Part shown: in pieces, positions 23,801 to 34,166 of the stretch
Layout of the letters: each line of letters begins with the position of its first letter
Numbering within the stretch: the stretch's first letter is position 1
Assembly (NCBI RefSeq): GCF_910592395.1
Contig: NC_088326.1
Location: forward strand, 1,743,001-1,803,000
Direction of reading: 5' to 3'
Source: Lineus longissimus
Taxonomy: Eukaryota > Nemertea > Pilidiophora > Heteronemertea > Lineidae
DNA: 60,000 nt
Translations under genes and position numbers: made by a program
The notes under the pieces: generated by a model
The model's input: the letters and a program-made list of their open reading frames with translations, nothing else
Databases searched by the model: none
What the model was told of the DNA's origin: nothing

Positions 23801-26800
23801 CCGACCCAAATCCCTTTAGATCCAGTCTAAACAAAATTACTTGCTTTGTAAACAAAGTAATTAGTTCAAAATCTTTCGAGCCCGTTTAATGGCCCCCAAG
23901 AGCTCTGACCGTGACATATAAACCATCGTCCAAGCCCCACGGACCCTGCCCACTCTGACGCCAATCTGCTACCACAACCAATTAACTAAATTAGCATGGC
24001 TAATGTCTCCAATTATGGCTTATAAACCGCTCGCTAACGACGATAGCACGATTTATAACAACGCCTCTACAGCAACTGAGTCTGCGCCGCGGCCGATAAA
24101 GGCGACCGTGGTCATTATTCATACAATAAGATTAGTCGATTGTTAAGTACTCGGTTTATCGTGATTCAATTGGTATTTTAACCCTAAAACGTCTGAAGCG
24201 GAAAATTATGGTTGTCTAATGTGTGTAGTGGGTTTAAGACAAACTTATCGAAAAGTATCGTCCATTTTGTTGTAATGTCACGACGCTGAAAGTCTCCGCC
24301 ATTTTGTTTCAGACGACCGTAAATGTTAGAAAGTGATACCTGATTTTTGCTCATTTTTGTAATTTATGCAAATTCTATTAAGAAGTTTTTCGATATATAC
24401 ATCGCATAAAGAACAACCTCGTGTAAATATTTCGTCCATTTTGTTTTTCGATGAAACTATGATGCTAATGTATCCGCCATTTTGTTTCAGACGGCGTGGA
24501 GACGAGCTACCAGACGTCAGAGAGAGATACGGTGAGCAAACGGAAGAGAAAAAATAAGAAAAACAAGAAAAAAAACGTAAGAGATTCAACGGCCAGTTGT
24601 TGAGTGCCATGTTTTCAAGATGCTTCATGGATCGTTATTCGCCGCCTACCCAAGAGTCGTGAAATGGTCCAGATATTCGGCAGACGTTGGTTCAGGGCGC
24701 CTCTGTTAGGGAGAGTATCCAACAGTATTAGCCGCCATTTTGCCGAGTTTGTTACCAATATACACTTACACCTACTACCCTGACAGAGGCACCGTGAGCT
24801 AATTCAATTTTGACAATTTCCACAGAGTTCTGATTGTCAGAATGGCCGTAAACGTCTGCCGAAAGTTTGGATTATTTTTCGACTTTGTTCCTCCTGCATT
24901 GCTGTTTCTTGCCGTAAAATCGAGGATTATCGGTCGTTGTCTGAAATTGTGTGGTTCATGAAATACGCCATTGTTGTTGTTGTTGTTGTCCCTTATACAC
25001 TCGCAAAAGGTAGAATATAAATCGTATTTTGGTGGAGAGCTACTCGTTATGTTGGTCCATGTCACATTTAATTTGGTAATAAAGCGCTACAAGTTCTATC
25101 GGTATGTCCAGTCATGACTTATCACGGTACGGCTGATTTCTCAGGGGAGGAGCCATTGTTGGCAAATTAGTTACAACTTCGTAAACTATCAGCTGATTAG
25201 GTCTGAACTTGTCAAGTCTACGATTAATGGACCTTGCTCTGATATAGAGTGGTGGTGGGGAGGGGCCAGATTGGCAAATCGGCTAAAACCGTCCAAACTT
25301 GTTGAAGTTAACACCTTGGCAAACATTGAATTGAAGAGACCACTTGCTTTCATACAATGGGGAGGGGGTTGGGGATGGAGTGGAGTGGTATTGGTCCTTG
25401 ATCCTGAAGACATTGAGTTCTACTCAGTTGTTTTGCAGGAGTGTTGATATGATTCAGCTCAAATTTCAAAGATAATTGTCATGAACCACACAGATTCAGA
25501 TCGCGCCTCGTAATCCTCCCTTGCTTTTCCCCCTCATGGTGTGTTTTGGTGTATTGTATCATTATCTGCATTCAATTTTGAAAAAAATACAATTATTGCA
25601 AATTTTTATCTCAATTTTCTCAGCTTGATTTTGATGGTCAGGTTTTGAATTTTGGGGATATTTTCTTATCTAAATCCCTTTTCCCCTAATTTTCGCATTT
25701 GAACCTTTTTGCCCATCCAGCTTCAAAATTTCCGCATGTTTCAAAAATGTTTACTAAGATGTCTTTTTAACCAATGTTTAAAAAAAATTTTCAGATTTTT
25801 TGTTAGGTGTGAAGATATGTGTGCTACTAGCTTTGCCCTTGTAAATTACCAGTACATGTACCTGTCGTGTGGCCATACAGCCAAATAAGTTTGGTATCAA
25901 ATGGCTTTCAGATGTGTTGCATAAATTTTACCCCTTGGTCTCAAACTGCTGTAACCAGGTTGATTTCCTAAATAGAATGAATTGGTGCGAATGTTAGATC
26001 CTTGATAATGAATGCAGACAACAGCCGTGATACAATCCTTCAAATCACCCAAGTTCCGAAATATTTTATCCTTCAACCTCGTCTCCAGTAGGTGTTTACC
26101 TTGACGCTGATATGGCAGAATATAAACAGCATATAACTCTCGAAATGAGGTTGAATGGTGGAATATTTTTAAGATGCCCGAGTCTGTTTTGTTCCAAAGT
26201 TTGTGCAAGTTATCAGTTACCGTAATGTATATGATCGCATGCAACAAAAATGTCTATTGTCACCTGCAATAAGGATCGGTGATTTCCACGACCTGCAATC
26301 AAAGTCAAACGCATCCATTACCGGTCTTACCCTCAGACGATTGATCTTTTTATGCAGTTTGCTGCAACAAAGATTGCTTGTCTGCGGGTTGGTTTAGCAG
26401 TAGGTGCTAGTAATAGAATAGAAATTAGCTGCACCAGAAAAAGTTAGATTTATCACCCAAAAAATGGCAAACTTTGGATAAAACAGACCCTTCGCGTTTT
26501 CCCTTCCTTCCCATGTCTCAAATCTCGACTCGATGTGCATCTTCTTTGCATGGCCTCACACTGATCGTAGAACCTCTGACGCCACCTAGCGCTCGATCTA
26601 AAACTAGCACAAACTAATGAGTGCTCGCGACACGATTGCGCTAGGTTTTGAATACCTCGAAAGATTAGCTTAGAACACACACCAGTCTTGCACAATGAAT
26701 GATACTCTGCACCACTAACTTTTGGCCATATGTGGAAATTTAAAGGGCCAGTGCCCTTGTAGTAACATTTGAATACCAAGTACTTAGTTCTGTTTCATAC

Positions 26801-29800
26801 ACTAGGTGGCTACCATTGCTAAAATCATATTGACTGAACAGCACTGTCTGATCTCCACAGAGATGCCAAGTGCTTGATGACTGTATGGTGGCTGCTTGGA
26901 GTATGAAACAGTATTGAATAGGTTGTGGAATCTCAAATGACAAATAATATTTTAGCATTTTTCAAAGACATTTTCCCTTTAAAATCTTGGGGAGCATTTG
27001 CTTGAATAGATGGTTAGATATACAATACTTGTTCAAGAATCTTTGATTTTTGCATAGTTTTGATGGAAAATGGTTGGAATATGATCAGTTTAATGTTTTG
27101 AAATCAGTTTTCCCGTTTCTTTCACCATTGTTGTTCTCTTTAGAGTATTCTATCCTAAATTTTGTATTCTATCCAATCATGTTTTGTTGTGAAATTTGCA
27201 TCAGGATAAATTTGATATGTGTTGATGATGGTAGTAACCTTGTGGTGTATTTTACTTCGAATGTAAAGTCTGCTCCTCTTTCCTCAGGGAGTAAATCTCC
27301 TTGCAGCCGAAAAAACACCATGAAAAACAGCGGCAACTCAATAATTGATTTACGTGAGTGTTTACAGACGAGAAAATACTTATTGACACAGGGGGCTCGA
27401 GTCTGCGTACTGCCTGTTGACACAGTTGAAGGAGGCGCTCTCTAAGTGATGGAGGTCCTCTTAGACCTGCGTTCCACATTCTTCAGTTTGGACGGTACTT
27501 TTGACATGTTTGCCGTTGTCATATTCATATCTGTTGACGAATACTAAAAGTAGCCTTTGCACACGACAGCAAACATAATCCTGCTATTTTTCTCGACATT
27601 ATAACATAGCGGAAAATTTCCTCCATGAAGTATTCTGTAGCTTGGATTAAGATCGGATTTTCTAAAAAAAGTGCAGGATTTGCTGCGAGGAAAGACCAGG
27701 CACCAAGGCGAGCAGGATTCTCCATGATTTGAAAAGACGTGTCGCGTTTCAATCTTGGCTCGGGTGTCGGGTATTGTGTATTCGTTAGGTTCCTCTTGAG
27801 GATGCAGAAGAGATGATGTCACGACTTGATGGATGCATGAAAATCTGCTGATGTCGATCTGGCATCCATCGGCTACAAATGTCTGATATTGATCATACAC
27901 ACTTTTCACAACGTTGCAACCTCGAGCATCAGTGGAGCTGTTGATGCCATCCTAAGTCTGTTGCCAGTCTTCACAGGTCACCATCCGTATTGATAATCCC
28001 TGCATCACTTTCGGACACTTTTGTCCACCCTCTTGTTCGTTTCACACCCATCTCACTGGGATCCCATTCCAATATTGCCCTGGGAAGTCTGGTCGGCTCC
28101 ACAGCCTACCATGGCCAAACCACCTGAGACTCCTCTCCTGAAGTATCAGGGAGCCAGGTGGTTGTCCCGTCGCAGAAACATGGGTGAAAAGTCTGGTGAT
28201 GTCAATCTTGCATCGTCCACAGAAGTTAGAAACACATCATACTTACAAGACTGATGTTCAACATCCGCAGATAAGCGTCTTTAAGTGTCAAGAAAGGTCA
28301 AGAGTCAAGTTGTGAAATCATTAAAAAATCTATCCCTCTTGAGTAGATGTTCTCATTAAATGTTGAAACGTCAACTCTTGAGCACCAGATATTTCACAAA
28401 GTAAAGATTGTGAAGAAATATACGTCCAGCTAATGAGGGCAAGAAGTCCTAAGGGGCTAACAAGGGTTAAGAGTTGATAGCGTATCAGATGTTTTAGACT
28501 TTAAAATCTTCGTTTTCTCCGGGGGTATTTGGTGATGCATCATCAGAAGCTATCTTCACAAATTCAAATGAAATAAAACTGACACTTCATTCACTGCTAA
28601 TTAGCGTTTCGACACTAATTTAGATAGGCTGTTATGTCAATCGGACACACTCCCCGTTTGTGTCGAAGTTAATTCCCGTGATTAAAACCCAGTTGGAAAA
28701 TACCCTCGTCAGATGCAACTTTGTGAAAAAGTGTCGGGATTTGATGCAAGTTTTTATCGAAGATGATGCACATTGCATTAATAAGCTGCATTTATGGGTG
28801 TGTGTGACTCTTGTAACAGCCAGTGTATCACACGGATGTGTTTACATTGATCAGCGTAACACAGATTCTCGAGCGAGTTGCAGCATCAAATAGGCAATAC
28901 ATGCTCAAGACTTTCAATAAACTGAACAAAGAGTCTTCTACCCATTGTCTTAATTTGATATTCCCCACTGATACCAATACTGCTCCTCAAATTCTTCAAG
29001 TGCCCTTCTCAAGGACATGAACACACAAAAGTACTAATTAAATTGGGCTATGTTATCTTATGAAGGACCACACTTGCGGCTTGCTGTCAGCCTCGAACTT
29101 AAGAATATATCATATGATATTATACATTTGGTATTATGTGTACAGGGGAAGACTCTGGCTCCCCTGCTGATGGTGGGGGCAACTATTTCAAGCCACATTG
29201 TGTCCCAACCAAACATACCTTTTGAAAGCGTGTTGGAACATCTTTTAACTAAGTATCAGGGAGCAGTTCTGCTCAACCTGGCAGAAGATTAAGCTGCGCC
29301 TCCGATGAAAAAAACTGGGGCTTGCATTTCATCTCCAGGTGCAAGCAGTCCTAGAAAAAGAGTTACATTGAAAGCAATGAGGAAACGGTACTTCCTTTGA
29401 TCGCAAAGTATCATTTTCCTGCTAGATGATTACCCATCATGCTTTGCTGACGTCAATAACCTAGTCGTGTATTGGTGATAAAAAGGTTGATACTAATACC
29501 ATCAAGGTGATGGATATTTAGCCTCTAGATTGGTGCCCTTGGCATGGAACGGTTTAAGAAGTTTTTAAGAACGTTTCCTTGATAAAGCCAATGGTCTCTT
29601 CAGGAGCTTTCAAATGAATGGTCATATCAGTAGGTTTACAAATGGTAACATTAAAAATTGCTCTCCAGGAGCTTTCAAATGAATGGTCATGTCAGTAGGT
29701 TTACAATGGTACCATCAGAAAGTGCTCTCCGGGAGCTTTCAAATGAATGGTAATGTCAGTAGGTTTACAATGGTACCATCAGAAAGTGCTCTTCAGGAGC

Positions 29801-32800
29801 TTTCCAACCAATGGCTGTGTCAGTAGGTTTACAAATGGTACCATCAGAAAGTGCTCTCCAGGAGCTTTCAAATGAAAGGTCATGTCAGTAGGTTTTAAAT
29901 GGTACCATCAGAAAGTGCTCTTCAGGAGCTCTTAAATTTCGAATGACGTCTCATGCAAGTTTAGCATACCACCTCATTTCCTGATTGAGAGCACACCTTC
30001 CTCCTACTGATTAATTCCTATCCTAAGTATTCATTTTTTGCCTTTCATTACACCGACTTGAGTCGAATCCAAAGAAGTCATTTCTTCTTCCCCATTAGTC
30101 CAATCCATCATTTAATGTGACAGATCGGATTGAAAACTACTCGAGAAAAACCCGGCCAAATTAACGTGGATCATCTTCAATGAATTGAATGCTATTTTTT
30201 CTGCCCATTAGTAGAGGAGTGACATTAGGAGATATCAGTTTTTAATTAACTCGTGATGACCTAGTATGCCGGTGTTTATTTTATATCCAGGAGCTGCTGT
30301 GTCGTTGTCGTGCGAGCTAGTCCGACACTTTTTCCGTTCATCGCTGCCTTGCCATTTGTTTCAGCCCTCCGACCTAACGACACTGAATTATTAACGAACG
30401 GAATGAATGAGCCGAGGATGTAAAGAGACTCACTGAACCTCATGAATGTGGGATAACGCCAATAATTGTGAAACGGTCCTTTAACTGTCTCATTCCACTT
30501 CAATATGCTCTCTTGTTGCTGTCGGAAGATTCTGTGGTGCAGCTCAAAAGCCTGTTTATAGTTTGTTTGTGTGGGACATCACCCAGGGCAATGTCAAAGA
30601 GAAATTCAACCATAGGGGGGCGTCATGGTAAAAGACCATGATGGGCTTTCAGGGTGGCAGAGTAAGACATCGGCACCAGTCATCTCCGTGATCAGTGTGA
30701 GTTTTGTCTCTCTCGGTTTATGTCGTCTTTCTGGGGGAGATAGGTCGGGGGCAACTCTGACAGCATAGGTATCCACTGGTTGCCCCACCACACCTTGTTT
30801 TATCAAATACCGATTCAACGGCCCAGACAGTATCCAACCCAGACAGTTCCCGTCATCAAATATATCCAATTCAACTTGTCTATTGGGCAACAGCGGAAAT
30901 CGATATTTGTCGGTATGATTTAACACGGAGCAATATTTACATTTATGCCATGATATTGAACCGTAAATCGAGCGTGTTTGTGTAAAGATTCAATTTCCCG
31001 GCTGCTCGAGTGTTGTCAGGACAGTGCTGCCATCTGTGGACTGTTTGTTGAACTCTCAATGAGATTCAAATGTCAATACCACGTTGCCCTTCTCTTTCAG
31101 AAGATACTGACTGATGTTGCTTTCAATATTTGTTTGTCATCGAAATTTTCCGTCTTTTTAGAAAAAGAAAGATACGGAGACCACACCAGAACCGGAGAAA
31201 CCCGCAGAAGGAGCAGGAACACCCAAATCAGGTATTGTGGGGGGAATGTTCGGGAGACAAATATCGTGGGTCTGATGGTTGGGAGGGGGTGGTATTGGGG
31301 GTTTACACAAACACAGAACTGCATGCGGTTGTCTGGATATGGGCTAGAGAGGTTTCCAGTTTACTTGAATATGAAGACATGTGGGAGATTTGTATTTTCA
31401 TTTATAGCACGAGCATGAGTGTGGTGGTTCAAGTTGTACATTGATAAAGGTGACATTGGAATGAATTTCTTAGAATGTGAATTACTCTCTTTGCCTGGTG
31501 GTGTTCATTTTGTTTTACGAGGTGAATTTTCATTTGCCTCCCAAAATTACAAAAATAAAACAGCTGCAAGTATTTCGGGGTCTACAGTACCGATATCAAA
31601 TCAAATCTCGAAGTTTTTCCCGTAATCATGTTTTCGTTTCTAACCTTCGACTTGCAGAACCCGAGGCCGAAGATGCACAAAAAGGTTACGAGGCGGAGAA
31701 GGATAAAAAGGCGGGAAAAGACGACGGGACGGACCTGATGACATCCAATAAGGGTCAGGCAGCGGCTTCCACCGCGTTAATGGCGTCCCCCGGCATTTTG
31801 GCAGGTCCGTGTTTTCCCCACCCCCCCGAGTGCTTTTCACACAATGAATTTAAAACGATACGCACACAGTTGTTGTGAGATCAAATGCGGTGATTCAAAG
31901 TCTCCTGTCTTGTTCCGTCAATAGAAGGCTCTGTTGTGATGTTCTGAGATGGATCTTGTGCATAGGTTTTTCTCATCGACTGCACATATTAGATTCATTT
32001 GCGTTGGGTTCACCAGAAGATTGTCCAAGTTGCTTAAACATTTAACAAAAGATGAAGTTCCAGAAACTAACTGACCTCTGACCAAAAACCAAATGCCTTT
32101 GACCCTGATAAGAGGTTGTGTGATTTGCTGGACAGGTTGAATCACATTAAGTTGGACTTGTAGTGTTATGCTAGGACTTCTGATAACAAAATACGCCATC
32201 CCACTCTTATGATACTAAGAAATCAAAATAGTATTTCAGAAGAAAATCTCGCAGCTCGTGTCTTGAGGATAGAATGTAAGACTGTGGGAGAATATAGAGT
32301 TTGAAAAGCACTGTGGCCCCTACTCCCCCCTGCCAGCTGCTTCATATTTTGACTCAAACCCCTTTAATTTAACCCTCAAAGACTGAAATTTTCATGGTTA
32401 GATTTTTGCAAGGAATGGAGCGGTCTTCTGACAGAGAAATCGGATGCCCTTTTCAATTTCACGCAGCCTTGTTTCAATGCACAGTGCAGCACAAAAACTG
32501 ATTCAGTTCCAGTTTCTGGTTAATTTTGATTACCAGCACAACCTAAAAAATTTCAGTCTGGAGAGGGTTGATACTGCCACTTAGTTCTCTCTGCCGTTCA
32601 GCTTCTAAAGTGATTTTAAACTCAGTTTCCAAACTTTGATTGTCGCCTCAGCCCACTTTCTTCATAGTCGTTTCTAACTTGATGACCTGTCCCGTTTTCT
32701 GTTACGCCAGACGTCTGTGTCCCTGTGAAAGTTTGAGTCGTTTGTCCGAGTTTCGAGTATGTGATGTCTGTCATGTCGGTTCATAAACATTCTAAACATA

Positions 32801-34166
32801 ACAAGTTTTGGACTTGAATTTTTGATTACGTCGTAGTACAAATATCGAAAAAATTGACATTGTTTTTAACTAAGGCTGGCCCAAAAACTTGGCAAAGCTA
32901 CTTGTGCTGATCAAAAAAGAGGCAAAGTGCTCTCTTGGTGAAGGCATCGTTATTTGTTTCAAATATTTGTTGCTGCATTTAATAATCCCATTAATAGATT
33001 GCGGATCTTAGAATGAAATAGCTCTATGTTCTGTGGTTTTGGGTTTGTCGTTCAGGCCCGAGGTGGGCACGGTGCACCTTGATTAGAGATGTGGCGCGGG
33101 CGGGGTGCACTGCAATTTTTGCATGACTTTCCGACATGGTCATTCGTTTCCGGATCCCCAAAGTAGGTGTAGGCTAGGTCATGGATGCAACATTTCCTGA
33201 AAAATGTTACTAGTCTACGGTGATGGCTTATGATAAAGTACTTTGACAGTGTGTCTGTTTTCAGATAAGTTTCAAGATTTTATTCAGACCAAATTTTTTA
33301 AACCTCTTTAACTTTATTTACTAACTAAAGTCATTCAGCTTTGCCCTGCAATTGCCAACTGACTAATTTCTTGTGAATAGTTTCGTTGTGAGCCTTGAAA
33401 GTTGTTCGTCTTTTTGACAGTACGTCCTGATATTAGCGCTGGGTCATTGAAGTAAGATTTCAGCCCTTGCCAAGAGTATGTGTGCTATGACTGACCCATT
33501 GAAACTTAAAACGGCCCATATTTGTGTGTTACCCAAAATGGTTTGGATATGTGTGTTGAATGCCCCTCGTTCACTCTTTGAACTCAGGACTCGCTCGTAC
33601 TGAGTTCAAGTTTTAAGACTGTCTCCAAGTGTCGTTCCCATCTAATGCCCCCTGCCAAAGAGTTGTGTTACTTAACTTTACCCCTGAGTAGTGAAAACTA
33701 TTGCCCCCTTGGGACAAGAATGGATTTTGCTCACTTGGAAAATCGCTCAAATGCATTTTCTCTACAAGACGTCAATTGGTGTGTCTGCAACAGCTGGACT
33801 TGTGTTAGCTAGTTTGGATTTTTACCTCTTACCAATGAATTTGATGAAGTAGTTCAACCTCATACGGCTGTTTTAAGAAAGTGTTGGTAATACTTGAACT
33901 ATGAAATAATATCTAAGCTGGAAATCAAGGAAGTAGAGTGGCGAAAAATCGATTGTGGCAGTTTTCTTTAACGTTCTTATCTCTCCTCCCTTGCAGGTAT
34001 CATCGGTGGTACTATTGTCGGGTTGCTGTGCGCCATTTTGCTCGTCCTCTTCATTGTTTACCGGATGCGGAAAAAGGACGAAGGAAGTTACGCCCTGGAC
34101 GAACCCAAACACTCGCCTTCCATGCATTCGTATCAGCGGGCGCCAGCGCGGGAATTCTATGCATGA
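2737..34166 (+). CDS. SDC: Syndecan-like heparan-sulfate proteoglycan gene with thyroglobulin type-1 module (11 coding exons)
   Basis: Single-pass cell-surface proteoglycan. Exons are 2737-2850, 3121-3237, 12949-13072, 13495-13623, 19202-19289, 19539-19672, 21757-21966, 24491-24531, 31162-31231, 31658-31804 and 33997-34166. Together they total 1344 nt (447 residues plus stop) and all junction phases agree. Order: signal peptide (about 1-41), Ser-Gly glycosaminoglycan region (83-126), acidic stretch, thyroglobulin type-1 domain (about 167-235), Thr/Pro-rich and Lys/Glu-rich stalk, transmembrane helix (393-413) with a GxxxG at 396-400, then the cytoplasmic C1 block [16 protein letters not shown] and C2 block EFYA. 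Syndecans bind matrix and growth factors through heparan sulfate and PDZ proteins through EFYA. The known vertebrate, fly and nematode syndecans have no folded ectodomain module, so the thyroglobulin domain is odd. The length exceeds typical syndecans. The 5' exon and exon 8 are the least certain parts. Confidence 0.85.
3121..3237 (+). CDS. SDC: Syndecan exon 2: N-terminal ectodomain
   Basis: Strong acceptor (TTCTTATTTTGCAG) and donor (AAT|GTAAGT). The exon has 39 codons, phase 0 at both ends, and the other two phases hit stops. It begins [16 protein letters not shown] and ends IDDEAPQN, a hydrophilic mature N-terminus without known motifs. It leads in phase into the Ser-Gly exon, across a 9.7-kb intron. 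Confidence 0.7.
3274..3640. mobile_element. MITE with about 47-bp terminal inverted repeats and TAA target duplication
   Basis: The ends are inverted copies (outer bases TGCAAGTATCAATTCG, followed by a TGTACCCCCC tract and CTCAAGGGTA). They are flanked by TAA at 3271-3273 and 3641-3643. A 3-bp TWA duplication is characteristic of PIF/Harbinger transposons. There is no internal transposase, so the element is non-autonomous. It lies just inside syndecan intron 2, 36 bp past the donor. Confidence 0.75.
6365..6622. repeat. Tandem repeat, three copies of about 88 bp
   Basis: Copies start near 6365, 6453 and 6541, each with AGATCAATCAGATGTGGG followed by TATGATTCCCGTGCTCTG. The third copy fades after CAACCCATAGCTC. 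Copies 2 and 3 are nearly identical, which suggests recent duplication inside syndecan intron 2. Confidence 0.85.
9268..9615. repeat. Tandem duplication of about 174 bp
   Basis: Two adjacent copies, 9268-9441 and 9442-9615, both begin GGTTTACTTCAATTTTGG and end TTTAAGAATTTATATCAAT. They differ at few positions, so the duplication is young. Intron 2 of syndecan. Confidence 0.85.
12949..13072 (+). CDS. SDC: Syndecan exon 3: Ser-Gly glycosaminoglycan attachment region
   Basis: Residues 78-118. Ser-Gly dipeptides embedded in acidic sequence ([21 protein letters not shown]) match the heparan/chondroitin-sulfate attachment context of syndecan ectodomains. The acceptor is CATTCCAG. Of two overlapping donors, GT|GTAAGT at 13073 must be used, because the other one would create a stop at the join. 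Phase 0 in, phase 1 out. Confidence 0.85.
13495..13623 (+). CDS. SDC: Syndecan exon 4: further Ser-Gly sites and acidic Asp-Leu stretch
   Basis: Residues 119-161. It continues [20 protein letters not shown], adding two Ser-Gly sites and a tyrosine pair beside acids (possible sulfation). [14 protein letters not shown] run follows, then an NVS N-glycosylation sequon. The Asp-Leu run is encoded by tandem TGACCT units that also occur in the introns. Phase 1 in and out; donor ATG|GTAGGA. Confidence 0.85.
13735..13860. repeat. Short imperfect stem-loop sequence
   Basis: GGTACAATTA and TAATTGTACC form inverted arms about 20 bases apart, with further partial pairing outward (AAGGTAATTT against CACCTCACCTT). 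It may be a small MITE remnant, but no target duplication is clear. Confidence 0.35.
16514..16570. repeat. Three copies of a 20-bp GGCCTTGACC unit
   Basis: GGCCTTGACC is repeated at about 20-bp spacing with ACACAT spacers. Each unit contains TGACC(C/T), the complement of the nuclear-receptor half-site AGGTCA. Whether it is functional or a simple repeat cannot be told from sequence. Confidence 0.7.
19202..19289 (+). CDS. SDC: Syndecan exon 5: first half of thyroglobulin type-1 domain
   Basis: Residues 162-190 plus two bases. The sequence [13 protein letters not shown] then LIGAFFP matches the start of thyroglobulin type-1 repeats (first Cys C170, then the F-x-P before Cys 2). Acceptor TGTCTTTTCAG, donor CAGT|GTAAGT, phase 1 in and phase 2 out. 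The incoming phase matches exon 4 directly. Confidence 0.88.
19539..19672 (+). CDS. SDC: Syndecan exon 6: thyroglobulin type-1 core (QC...CWCV)
   Basis: Residues 191-235. [23 protein letters not shown] and PNC give the family hallmarks QC, CWCV and the final Cys. With C170 the cysteines are C170, C192, C203, C210, C212 and C233, a complete set for three disulfides. Acceptor CCTCCTCCAG, donor GAG|GTGAGT. Phase 2 in and phase 1 out, so the two-exon module is symmetrical (1 to 1). Thyroglobulin type-1 modules are known in testican, SMOC, nidogen, IGFBPs and EpCAM, and some inhibit cysteine proteases. Confidence 0.93.
21090..21233. mobile_element. Short MITE with about 30-bp inverted ends
   Basis: The left end CAGGGTGTGTCAAAATAAAT and the complement of the right end CAGTATGCATCAAAATAAAT continue into a shared AACAGCCT. 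The 144-bp element has no coding capacity and lies in syndecan intron 6. The CAGGGTG-type terminus is common in Tc1/mariner-related elements, but the flanking TA duplication is not clear. Confidence 0.6.
21757..21966 (+). CDS. SDC: Syndecan exon 7: Thr/Pro/Ser-rich stalk
   Basis: Residues 236-305, beginning [20 protein letters not shown] and then rich in Thr, Pro, Ser and Val ([13 protein letters not shown] and so on). This resembles a mucin-like stalk. Phase 1 in and out. The acceptor (GGATCCAG) has a poor pyrimidine tract, but the donor GAG|GGTAAG is fair and the frame is open throughout in the required phase. Confidence 0.72.
24491..24531 (+). CDS. SDC: Syndecan exon 8: 41-nt microexon
   Basis: Acceptor CCATTTTGTTTCAG and donor ACG|GTGAGC enclose 41 nt, which changes phase 1 to phase 0. 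This is exactly the step needed between exon 7 and exon 9. It encodes [14 protein letters not shown], which blends with the flanking stalk. It is inferred from splice signals and phase, without homology. Confidence 0.6.
24532..31161 (+). other. Syndecan intron 8, non-coding
   Basis: A 6.6-kb intron with a GTT microsatellite near 24970-24988 and the tandem array at 29595. Exon-like segments at 27288-27353 and near 29144 have tolerable splice sites, but their phases do not fit the chain. Nothing else is recognisable. Confidence 0.55.
29595..29933. repeat. Minisatellite, five copies of about 64 bp plus a partial
   Basis: Each unit contains CAGGAGCTTTCAAATGAATG, then GTCAGTAGGTTTACAA and GGTACCATCAGAAAGTGCTC. 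Copies differ by a few substitutions and one-base indels. It lies in syndecan intron 8 and carries no open frame of note. Confidence 0.9.
31162..31231 (+). CDS. SDC: Syndecan exon 9: Lys/Glu/Pro-rich stalk
   Basis: Encodes [21 protein letters not shown] and KS (residues 320-342). Acceptor CCGTCTTTTTAG, donor CAG|GTATTG, phase 0 in and phase 1 out. Only this frame continues into exon 10; the other frames read to a stop in exon 10. Low-complexity charged sequence typical of a syndecan ectodomain. Confidence 0.75.
31658..31804 (+). CDS. SDC: Syndecan exon 10: juxtamembrane ectodomain
   Basis: Residues 343-391. [20 protein letters not shown] is followed by an Ala/Ser-rich run ending SPGILA at the membrane. 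Basic pairs (DKKAGK) sit where syndecans are often shed by proteases, though no cleavage site can be assigned. Phase 1 in and out. The donor GCAG|GTCCGT is weaker than the others. Confidence 0.85.
33997..34166 (+). CDS. SDC: Syndecan exon 11: transmembrane helix and conserved cytoplasmic tail
   Basis: [20 protein letters not shown] is the membrane helix, with a GxxxG dimerisation motif. [18 protein letters not shown] is the C1 block (membrane-proximal cytoskeletal/ERM binding), [14 protein letters not shown] the variable region, and EFYA the invariant C2 PDZ ligand, followed by TGA. This is the exon that identifies the gene. Acceptor CTCCCTTGCAG, phase 1. Confidence 0.98.

Noticed and set aside
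27288-27353. Exon-like segment ([20 protein letters not shown]) with good acceptor and GTGAGT donor in syndecan intron 8
   Set aside because: It is phase 1 at both ends and cannot sit between exon 8 (phase 0 out) and exon 9 (phase 0 in). Using it instead of exon 8 runs into a stop in exon 10. At most a rare or cryptic exon.
29144-29235. Acidic Ser-Gly-containing frame after a TGTGTACAG acceptor ([14 protein letters not shown])
   Set aside because: It resembles a glycosaminoglycan exon, but no adequate donor follows before the stop and its phase does not match the neighbours.
30978-31444. Long open frames overlapping syndecan exon 9
   Set aside because: They are alternative frames through the exon and intron. 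Their reading of exon 9 leads to a stop in exon 10, and they have no homology.
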